DNA of 64,000 bases from Capniomyces stellatus (lineage: Eukaryota; Kickxellomycota; Harpellomycetes; Harpellales; Legeriomycetaceae), in the NCBI GenBank assembly GCA_001661515.1, contig LUVW01000019.1:310001-374000 (forward strand), given 5' to 3'. Shown here one piece after another: positions 1 to 9,775 of the stretch; position 1 is the first letter of the stretch; the number at the start of each line of letters is the position of its first letter. Under the pieces are notes generated by a model. The model worked only from the letters and a program-made list of their open reading frames with translations. It was not told the DNA's origin and searched no databases. The position numbers were made by a program, and so were the translations under genes.

Positions 1-3000
1 GTGTGCAGGTAGGATCGAGAGCAATGGTACGGTGATATATACATATATATTCAGAGTCGGGAAAAGCAAGTTAAGTTTTACTGTGATTACCTGCAGAGCA
101 CTTTAGACCAGTTCCCGAATGGAATAAACCCAGGTGCGCTATTAAAAGAGGTACATATCACAACAAAAGAAGGGATAAATTAAAATCCAATGGAAAAAAA
201 AGAAAAAAAGAAAAAAGGAGGAAAAAAGGAAAAAGTAGAGATATAAATCAAGCAATGATAAATACACAAACGAGTAGAAATGGTTATTCCAGATGTTCCT
301 TACGTTAAAACACAAGTGACATTAAATTCTAATATATCGATAACAGAGATTGTGCCATCCCGCGAGCTTGAAAGCAGAAAGTCTCGATCTATTTTATAAC
401 GATGATCAAATATGCCGAGTTAAAGCGTTGATGTATATGGTTTGAAGCATGGTTGGTCATCAGCAGTGGCATTGGTGCCAATATTTACTTGTATATAACG
501 TTGAAACCTTACTTGGCGAAATAGCCAATGATACAACAGAGTCTCTGTGGCATTTAAGTTCACGGACTTTATCACCTGTTTTGGTGTCCCAAACCCTGAC
601 ACCAAAATCCATGTGACCAGTAGCTATTCTTGTCCTAATTATCCAAGGAAATTATCAGTGGATGGTATTTTAAAGTGCAGTCATGGATAGGATTGTCAGT
701 GGTTATATATATGTATCGCATATAGAGTCAGTTGTGGAAACAAGTTTAAAATGGTTCAAGGAATATATAGTTACACATCGCTGTCCAGTAACACCAGGTC
801 GTTGCAGTTTGAAATCGTAAAGATAGTTTTTGTGCCTATTTAAATTTTCAAAATCATTAGGGTATCGAATGTTGAGTGAGCAAAATTTGTTTGTGAATAT
901 GATTAGGGGAATAAACAAGGCCAAATTTATTTTGAAAAGCATCGTGAGTTGCTGAGAATAAACAGCTCAATTAATTACAGTTTCCGGTGTTGACATCCCA
1001 GAGCTTTACTGTGCGGTCTTGGCTGGAGGTAACCTATAAATAAATATTCAAACAGATTATGTTTGCTTAGTAATAGTATAATGTACCGCTGAACCACGGG
1101 ACTACTGCCTCAGCACCCAAAATGACACAATACATACCAATTTCTTCATGTCTGGGTTAAATCTGGCTAAAACAACTTTGCTTATATGGCCGGTCAGAGT
1201 TTTCTACATATATAAACGCATGTAAGATCAGCAAACAACGTTTGGGCTATGCCTTTTTGAATAAGTAAATCGAGCCAATAAACACATTTCTCTATTAACC
1301 TAGTGCATATCGGGGATACTAACCACAAGTCGTCCGGTGCTCGTTGCCCAAATGTAAACGCTGTTGTCACTTGATGCTGCTGCTATTAGTGATCCATCGT
1401 AACTAAACATTACGTCGTTAATCCCTCCAGCGCATCCTCTAAGCCTGCCCTTCAGAGATCCTGAGTCAACGTCGTACAGAAGCACACACGTTTCTATCCC
1501 CCCTACTGCCAGAATCCCGCCCATAGGCGACACAGCAATACAATGGATCTCTGAATTGTTTGTGTCCTATAGTTTTTTTTTTTTTTTTACCCGGTGTTAT
1601 TGCATGTTTACACGTGTTTACACATATCAATCAAAATAGACAAGTGAAGGCATCCTAAATGGTGCTTTACTTTTTTTCCCCCTTCCAATCAAACTTGACA
1701 ATCAAGTGCTTACTATCTTTTTAACTGCGGTTCGTGGAATCCGAATTGGCTTAGCCATGCTGAGTGCTTGGTTTCTATAAAATGGAACAATCGCACATCA
1801 GAGATAACATAAAAAAATAAAATAAAAAAAAACATTCGTGTGAACTGAAACTAGGTGTGAAGGACTTGTAAATTCTTATTACTTGTCATGGATGCTATGC
1901 TTGTCAGTTCCGTCTCCTGCCATCGCCATTGTTTTCTTTCTGATCCTACCAGCAGAAAAAAGAAAAAAAAGAAAAAAAAGAAAAAAAAGAAAAAAAAGAA
2001 AAAAAAAGAAACAACAACCATATGTACATCGTCAGTTCATAATTCGAAAGTAATGCAGCGGTAATTTCGTACACACGCATATTTTAGCCACACAAGTTGC
2101 ATGTTGAAATTATGTGTAAGTTTATATCAAAGTCGTGTTACTTTTCATCCTTGATAATATCATTGTTCATCTGCTGAGCTTCTTCGTTCATCTTTTTCAG
2201 CCATCTTTGGACAAGCTGCTGATTTTCTTCCCACAGCCTAGACACTTTGTCTTCTAGATGTACCAGCTCTAATTGGAGTGCCGTTACTTCATCTTGTAGA
2301 ATCTACAGTGGTTCATAGTGTTATCCAGTTACCCTTGCTGTTAGCAAAAATGCTTTGGCTTGTTATATAAATGCTTTGGCTTGTGATATGATATATCATG
2401 TGTCAAGTCGTTCAAGCGTGTCAATCGTGAACACAAGATATTGATTTATATGTAAATATAGCCCATCAACCCACCTCTATAGTCCCGTTTTTTTCTCTAA
2501 TGGTTTCTGTCTGGTCTTGAATCTTTTGGGTGCGTACTCTAATTTCTGTTTCCAAGTCAATCACCCTAGAATTCGTGTATCCAAAGAATCAGCACCACAT
2601 TGCAAGACAGCCACAAATAGTAAACTAACATGTTGCTTCTATTCTTCTACCCTTATTTAAACCGAACTCCAACTTACTCTTCTTCCTGTCTCTTTATCGT
2701 CTCCAAATTTTCTCGTGTTTTTTCGCTAATCTCAAGCAGCCTTTGTGCATTAATCCCCTGTGTTTTGTATAACTCATTCCTCTCGCCTTTTAGTTCTTCA
2801 AGCTTGTGTTCCAAGTCTAATATTCGTTGCTGTGCTATTGGCGACCTATACATCGGTTTGCACAGCGGATTGAATCATTGTTAATTACTTTTTTTTTTTT
2901 CGTTGTTACTATTTTTTTTTAGCTAAGCATAACAGTGTTATTTAAAGATTAAGCGTGTGTTCAAGTAGCATAGAGCTTGGAATATCAACAATACCTGATG

Positions 3001-3410
3001 TTATCAGTCATAGTTGCTCCGGCAACTTGTCTTTTTTCTACTTGATTCTGCGATTGCCGTTCAATTCTAAGCGTTCTTTCGGCATATCCAGCTATTTTTT
3101 TCGCCATTCCCGAATCTGCAAAAGCCAGGGTTAGTAATTGAGAAAAGCAAAACATTTTAATATATTAAAGCTCAAATTGCTAAATTCATTACAAACCAAC
3201 TGAAAAATGTCAATAGCTTCTTAATAGTCATGCTTTTAATACGCAAAACTTGGTATTCTGGTGGTATGCATAGTAAATGGCGGCCTTGTGTTTAGATTGG
3301 TACTTACATGACTCTGTAACTCTAATGACGGCTTCAGTTTTTCTGTCCCTCTCTCGCAGCTGGCACAGCACCTTTATCTCCCAAGAGGGCCACAGATCCA
3401 CCTTGTTCAT
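1..3410 (-). CDS. ATG16: Atg16 with C-terminal WD40 propeller (partial, 3' end off the left edge)
   Basis: Scaffold of the Atg12-Atg5-Atg16 complex, which directs Atg8 lipidation on the growing autophagosome. I read 14 exons: 3410-3308, 3115-2995, 2845-2678, 2565-2475, 2302-2142, 1945-1883, 1774-1714, 1566-1324, 1203-1138, 1033-979, 835-775, 628-513, 388-304 and 138-91; the phase closes at every junction. The start holds the Atg5-binding pattern W-x(8)-QLRERDR, then about 170 residues of coiled coil ending in LVQRWLKKMNEEAQQMN, which parallels the end of the animal ATG16L1 coiled coil. A linker (PIRIPRTAV) leads into WD repeats with blades such as DVDSGSLKGRLRGCAGGIND, SQDRTVKLWDV, TGHMDFGVRVWDT and SSRDGTISVIDI. 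The last blade continues beyond the window. Yeast Atg16 lacks the propeller, so this is the ATG16L1-like form. Exon 5 is followed directly by an in-frame TAA if the next intron is kept. Confidence 0.9.
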
Positions 3411-4480
3411 TGCTGTAAATCCAGGATATTAATTATCTAGGGTATAAAATATCGATTTGTTGATGAAATTGCGCTTCAATGTGTAGAATTGAATAAATGA
3501 AGAAAGGAGGAAAGCTCATAAAAAAGAAGCTGAAATAAAAGCTGGCTGCTTGTTGATGATTAAAAGAAAGCGTTGAAAGGTGTGAAAGTAAAAGAAAAAT
3601 GTATTGATGTTTAGCAAAGTTACTGGTAAGATTTATCGAACAAATAAATGTGTGTATCTTGAAATCGTTAAAAGACCTCAACTAATTGGGTTTACAGTTT
3701 GCTTCTTTAGAAAAACACGAGTTCTAATTGGTGTGTTTCGGCAGCGGCAATAGATTAATTGAGCGTGATTAGGTTTTGCAGAAGGAGTTTAATCTATAAA
3801 CTAAATTTGATTTAAGGCATTTTGAAACCAAATCACGTTACTTGAATTGACCAACTTTACTTGAATAGCTTAATTTGTAGTTGAATTGGAATTATTGGGT
3901 GGGAGCGACTCTGGAAAAAAAAAATATGTCAAGTAGAGTCAATTATATACAAAAAAAAATCAAAATAAATCAAAGTAAAATAAATTGAAAAATCCAAAAA
4001 TCAACAGTAAAAAATAAATATATATATAAAAAAAACAACAAAAAATTGGGAAGGTATACTTTTACACTAAATATTGAGGCTGCCCAAAAGGGCTTTACTT
4101 CCGTGAGTATACTCTTTAGGACATTAAATTAATCCAGTACCGAGTCCAAGGCCTTGAATCAGATTTAGGGCTAGCAACTTTTCGTGACAAAATTACTTTG
4201 AAGTGTAGGTGCGATGGGACGACAATAAATACAAAAGTCAAGCTAAACGTCCACCAGTTGTAGTTAAGATATTCCAAAAGCAAGCAGGCCGAACGCGCTT
4301 TTGGGTGTTAAAGTGCGAATTAAGCGTTTCAAAATAAGATATTTTGCAAAGTAGACACCACACAAGTTAACAACTGGCAAATAAATACGCCAAGAGGAGT
4401 ACGCGATTTCCCAATAGTAAATAAACCTCGATAAATTAAGCCAAAGTAGCATAACAACAACAACATTAACAGTAATAATA
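3411..4480. other. Divergent intergenic region between ATG16 and the H3K9 methyltransferase gene
   Basis: About 1.07 kb separating two head-to-head genes, so it should carry both promoters. It is AT-rich with A-runs around 3917-4040. The one open frame inside it (3433-3681, minus) resembles no family I know and has spacer-like composition. No clear TATA box or other site is assigned. Confidence 0.6.
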
Positions 4481-7400
4481 ATGAAGGACCTTGCTGGTAC
4501 AGGGAAGGGCAGAAAGAGTATTACCAAAACAAGAGGAGGGAGGGTAATTAAAAGACCCAAGGGATACAATGATACTTGTACGAGTAAAAAGAAGGCAATA
4601 TGCATTGAGATAATAAGCGATGAAGAAAAAAGTGAAGAGGTTGAATGTGTTTTAGGGAAAGAAGGAATAGATAAAAAGAGTTCTGAAGAGAAAAAGGTCG
4701 ACAGTGGTGTTGAAATGATAGAGGAGATTGTTACAAATGACCTGGACCCAAATATGAACAAGGAAACTTATAAAACAAAAGAGCAGACTCAAATGAAAGT
4801 GATGGCTGAAAACGGTAAGCCAATTTTGAAGAATTTTAGATGAGGAATGATTCAATGAGTATTTCTATACTTGATAAAATCTAAGAATCATGTCAATTTT
4901 TTTTTTTTACTTTGTAGAGCAAAAGTATAACTTGGGCTTGTTTGAAACGAGCGAAAGTGAGGAGGAAAAAAGTTTGGCGAGTATGATGGCAAATTGGGGC
5001 AGAGTTACTCAGAATTTGGGGAACCGGACTGAAGCAGCTTACGAAGAATACAGGAGCGAGGACAGCGTTGTGAATTTAGATGTGTATAAGGACATGAATT
5101 TTGGTAAAAAACACGAAATCGAGGTAATGGAATTGAGTTCATCAAATGCAAGTATTGACGAGGTAGTTGAATTCAACAAAGAAATGGATGGTGATATGGG
5201 AACTGAGGTGCTTGAGAGTAGTGTGTTGGAAAAGGCGCGGGGTGATGGACTAATAGTGGAACATGGAGCAAGGCTATTATGTTTAGACGATGTGGACTTG
5301 GGAGCAGTTGTTGAAAGCGACATTTTAGAGCTGAATATGGACGTGGCTAGTCTGGATAAGCAGGCATACGAGATGGAACTGATAGAAAGTAGCAAGGGGC
5401 TTGAGGCTCAGAATATCGAAGAGGTGGAGGGTGAAGAGGTAGAAAGCTTGAGTAAGGAAGAAGACGGTAGAGATATGAATGAAGAACAGCTGGCGAGCGA
5501 GGGATTGGGAGAGGGAGAGGGTGCGGGCCAGGATTTTGTTGAAAGTAGAGTAGACATTAGCTTGGCTGAAGAAGCAGAGATGGGCGATAAAGAACAGATA
5601 GATGAGGGGCAGATGTTTCAAGACGAAGAGAAGGAGATGTTTAAAGTGAATATAAAGAGGGAGAATGCGGTGGCAAAAAGCAAGCGAATATTAGATAGTG
5701 AGGATAGCGGCGATGAGCTCAAAAGTAGGGAGAGTTTAGATAAAGGAAAAGAAAAGATTAGCGTGAAGGCAAAAAAAAGGGGCAGAAAAGTGGGTAGAAA
5801 AAAGAAGGTGGACAGAAAGAGGGCATATGAGGGGTATACTGAACAAGGTGGTGCTGGGGGTGATGCTAGAAGTGATAATGTGGATGCGACAGTTGATAAG
5901 TTTGCGTTGAAAAAGCTGCAGAGAGAGAAGCGACAAGCGGTAAAGATGTTGAAGCAGAGGTTGGAAATGTCAAGAAACATAGAGAGCAAAAGTATAAAAG
6001 TGTGTGGACATGCTGTGATCAAGGTAAGCGTTGTGTAATAGACATACACGTTGAGTGAATATTTACTATATCGTTTCCATTGCTATTGAAAATAATATAT
6101 ACGGATTTATCACTGGGAGGAGAAGGAGGGGGGAAGTTGAATAGCAACAATAAAAAATAAGTTAGAGTTGGAGTTGGAGGGAATAGGGTTAGCGTAATGG
6201 TTTTATAATGGGGCAAGTTACTGATTGGTTTGATTGTTGGTATACTGGTTGAATAAATATGATATAGAACGAGATTGTGTTTTATGTGAAGATGGAGGGG
6301 AAGATGGCAGGGTATAACGGGTGGAGATCGATAAGCAGTATTCGGGACTACAAGGCAATAGGTCTTTATTACAACCAGCTAAAAGGAGATAACAAGAAGG
6401 TGATAGTTAGCGACAAAAAGCATGAGACTGGGTATAAGATTGAATTTAAAATAGAAGATTCGTTGTAGACAAAGACTAAACTTTTTGGTATGTATGTATG
6501 TATGTATTTATGTGGGTGGGTGGGTGTAAATAGTTGCTGGAGATTCAGCTGAAGAATTATTTTGGGCTTGAAAGCGAAAGTAGTGGGGTGTATGAAGCGG
6601 AAATAGACACGTTAGGGGGGCTGGTAGAGCAGATGTTGGAGTACAGGAGGCACATAGAGAGGCTTGAGAAGGTGGAGTTTGTTGAGGAAAAACAGGTTTG
6701 GCTGAATAGGATAAATGGAAGCCAGGGTGGGTCAGAGGCGTTAAAGCCCAAGGAATGCAGAGCTATTGAAAAAGGAAAGGTGATTTTGGACCTGATTGGG
6801 AATGAAAATAGGGGTTTGGATAGCGGGGAGGGGAAGGAGGTAGGTATGTTGGAGGGCGAGAGGAGCTACTTGCAGGTGACGTACAGGATGGAGAGAGGGA
6901 GTAGGAGAGTGAAGCCGACGTTGCAGAGCATACCGACGAGTTTAGGGGTTCCAGTTAGTGAGAACATAAAGAGGTTCCAAGAGCTGGTTCGGAACTGCCA
7001 CGGCACAAAAATAACGGTGGTGAATAATGTGGACGATGCGGCGGCGCCGTTGGACTTTACGTTTATTGACAAGTCAAAGTACGGCGAGTGTGTACCGCGA
7101 CCAACTGAACTGCAGGTTGATGGGTGTCCGTGCGAGAGGTATGATGACGATGAGGGAGGCGGGTGTTTGTTTGATGAAAAGGCGGTGGCAGTGACGGTGG
7201 GGAGGGGGGCTGGAGGGTGTGGCGAGGTTGGTGGGCGGGTTGGGGGAGGGTGTGAGCATAACCCAGATAGCGGGAATGCATATAACAAGAATGGGCTGTT
7301 GGTGCTGGCAGAGAAAAAGGCAATATACGAGTGCAACTGGATGTGTTTATGTGGACCAAACTGCAACAACCGGGTGATTCAAAGAGGACCACAAACATCG

Positions 7401-8408
7401 ATGCAGATATTCCGCACACCGAACAAGGGGTGGGGGGTACGCACGTTGGAGACGTTGCAAAAGGGCCAGTTTGTTGCCGAGTATGTAGGCGAAATAATCG
7501 CGTATGCTGAAGCTGAGAAAAGAGGGAAACAGAACGACAAGCTCGGGTCGACTTACCTCTTTGACCTGGACTTTGAAACTCCAATTGACGTGAACCCAGA
7601 ATTTACCATTGATGCAGAGAAGTTTGGAAACATTACCCACTTTTTGAATCATAGTTGCGAACCCAACTTGCAGATCCGGGCCGTGTACATTGACCACTGG
7701 GACGGACGGCTGCACCACCTAGCCTTTTTCTCAAAGGTTCGGATTCCAGCAGGAACGGAACTCACTTTTGATTACAATCCAAACGCCCCCTTTCCAGGAG
7801 ACAACGGGTACATTGACTTTAACAAACATATAAGCTGTGGTGGCAGTGGCAGTGGCAGTGGTAGTGGCAGTGGTGGTGGCGGTAGTGGTGGTGGTGGTGG
7901 TGGACTGAGGTCGCCGTTTGGTAGAGGTGATAGGTTTTCTGACACACGCGATTTGCCAAGCGGACACACAAAATACCTGGAACTTGATGGCCAGTTCACC
8001 TTTAACTCACCTGATTCAATTTCCCACAAATCGTTCAAATCGCCCAACAAATCAGCTAAATCAGCCCCCCAACAACCTCACACCCCCAACCCCAACCATC
8101 TTCTCAACCATCCCCCCAACCATCTCCCCAAATCCCCCAAAGAATACAACTTTGACCCTCCATTCTCCCCCGATAAACAGCCACAGCACCTTCCCACCAA
8201 CCCCTGCTCTGCCCTAGTAACTCCAAAAAAACTTGGTCTCAACACCACCATCAACACCACCATCAACACCACCATCAACAACAGCTCCAACTACAGCAAC
8301 CCTAGTACCTACAATAACAAACATAGAACTGCCGCTCCTTACATTCACAAGGGCTACAAGTGCCACTGTGGCTCCTCACGGTGCCGAGGTTTTGTTTTTC
8401 TTTCTTGA
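4481..8408 (+). CDS. Histone H3 lysine-9 methyltransferase, Clr4/Suv39 type (chromodomain + pre-SET + SET + post-SET)
   Basis: Nuclear enzyme predicted to methylate H3K9 for heterochromatin. Exons: 4481-4814, 4918-6023, 6268 to about 6399 (donor at 6400 or 6406, both phase 0) and 6534-8408, giving about 1148 residues. A long charged N-terminus (residues 1 to about 465, with IEIISDEE resembling a SUMO-interacting motif, then basic KKRGRKVGRKKK) precedes a chromodomain that spans the second intron: KVCGHAVIK then NEIVFYVKMEG and YNGWRSISSI. Pre-SET cysteines follow (VDGCPCERYDDD, CNWMCLCGPNCNNRV). The SET core is canonical: GWGVRTLETL, YVGEII, FGNITHFLNHSCEPNL (NHSCxPN) and ELTFDYNP. Post-SET is CHCGSSRCRG at the C-terminus. 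Odd points: the chromodomain has KMEG where KWKG is usual, and about 165 low-complexity residues (GSGSG, Pro/Asn-rich) separate SET from post-SET. The start is the first ATG of the open frame. Family assignment is secure; exon 3's end is not. Confidence 0.88.
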
Positions 8409-9033
8409 TACTTTTTCGTTATTATACTCTACTCATTTGTACATTTCTGGTTTGCCCAAACTTCCCTTTATTCTTTATTTGCTTTGTCAACGTGATGTAA
8501 ATATATAAATGTTATTTTATTTTTACCTTTGAAAAAAAAAAAAAAATTCATTGTTGATTCATCAGTTTGCTTGATATATCGAACTTTTAGTTAATTCTAT
8601 AACGTTTAATGAAATTATTTAAGATGGGAGGTTTGCTTTGCCGAATAAGTAGTTTTCCCTTCACGGATTTACTTGGTGGTATAACATCAGCTTCAATATA
8701 ATTGACTTATATCACAAACAACATCAACTATCCAAGTATCCATACTGAATTTATATATCCACGATTTCCAGTGTTAATGGCCATGACTATGAATGTTTTA
8801 GCCTAGTTTTGGTTTCCTTTTTGTAGCTTTTATAAATCTCTTTTTCTTTGATTTCTTACTACAGCCTAACATATAACAACAGCTAGTATAGAAAACAAAG
8901 GCAAGAGACTTTATAGATACAAGTATTGGTGATGTGAAAAAAGTTTACAAAAGAGTAAGAAGAAGGTGGGATTGGGTCATGGGTGAATGAGGGAAGTAGC
9001 ATAGTTGGATACAGCTCGCAACAAAGCGGGGGG
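8409..9033. other. Intergenic region downstream of the methyltransferase
   Basis: AT-rich spacer with a poly-A tract at 8531-8546. I see no coding exon, RNA gene or repeat in it. Confidence 0.5.
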
Positions 9034-9249
9034 ATGAGTGAGAGTATGAGTCGGAGTATGAGCAGAAGCAGAAAATCGGTAAAGAGGAGAGAAAAAAGTT
9101 TACAGTCAGGGATAGTGAGTAAGATTGAGAATAACAGCAAGAGGTACATAGAGGCGATTGGCCAGGCAGTAGACAAGGTGATTCCAGCAAGGAGACAGTC
9201 GACGGTGCTGAGCAAAAAGCAGGATAATGTGCTGGAGGTTATTCTTTAG
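9034..9249 (+). CDS. Doubtful basic/coiled-coil reading frame next to an assembly gap
   Basis: An ATG-started frame of 71 codons, rich in Ser, Arg and Lys (MSESMSRSMSRSRKS), followed by a helical-looking stretch (KRYIEAIGQAVDKVIPARR). It ends at TAG (9247-9249). The same frame goes on past that TAG and a TGA at 9262-9264 as a charged stretch (DKADMERDRKGNNERR, then PLKKKNDELKKNIFRLQ). An overlapping frame turns Ser-rich and basic and runs into the N gap. This may be the 5' part of a spliced gene whose remainder lies in the gap, a decayed gene, or chance. A donor-like GTGAGT occurs near 9115. I recognise no family. Confidence 0.3.
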   Translation: MSESMSRSMSRSRKSVKRREKSLQSGIVSKIENNSKRYIEAIGQAVDKVIPARRQSTVLSKKQDNVLEVIL

Positions 9250-9537
9250 CAGAGGAGGCTGTGAGATAAGGCAGATATGGAGAGGGATAGGAAGGGGAAT
9301 AATGAGAGAAGGGGGAGGGGTGGAGGGAGGGGGGCAAACAGAGTACAAGCTACACCTCGACCGCTCAAGAAGAAAAACGATGAACTCAAGAAAAACATTT
9401 TCAGGCTCCAGTTCCGTCTCTGATTCCTCTGCCGCTACCTCAAACTCTGTAGTATGTTCTGTCACCCCCAAGATCCCTGCTCGGCATTCTCAGGCTTGCC
9501 CAGGCCCACGAAAGAAACAGGGGGGGGGGGGGGCCCA

Positions 9538-9695
9538 NNNNNNNNNNNNNNNNNNNNNNNNNNNNNNNNNNNNNNNNNNNNNNNNNNNNNNNNNNNNNNN
9601 NNNNNNNNNNNNNNNNNNNNNNNNNNNNNNNNNNNNNNNNNNNNNNNNNNNNNNNNNNNNNNNNNNNNNNNNNNNNNNNNNNNNNNNNNNNNNNN
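9538..9695. other. Assembly gap (158 N)
   Basis: A run of N, preceded by a 13-G homopolymer and followed directly by a 14-nt tandem repeat. Both flanks are typical of places where short-read assembly fails. The true length is unknown. Confidence 0.98.
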
Positions 9696-9775
9696 AATAA
9701 CTAAAACTAAATAACTAAAACTAAATAACTAAAACTAAATAACTAAACTAAATAATTAAAACTAAATAACTAACT
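9696..9775. repeat. 14-nt tandem repeat (AATAACTAAAACTA)
   Basis: About six units of AATAACTAAAACTA with single-base variants, running from the gap into the stop codon of the next (minus-strand) gene, so its 3' untranslated region is probably made of this repeat. More copies may lie in the gap. Confidence 0.9.

Noticed and set aside
7063..8290. Several frames of 60-173 codons antisense to or overlapping the SET exon
   Set aside because: Shadows of the GC-richer SET exon; no start context or family match.
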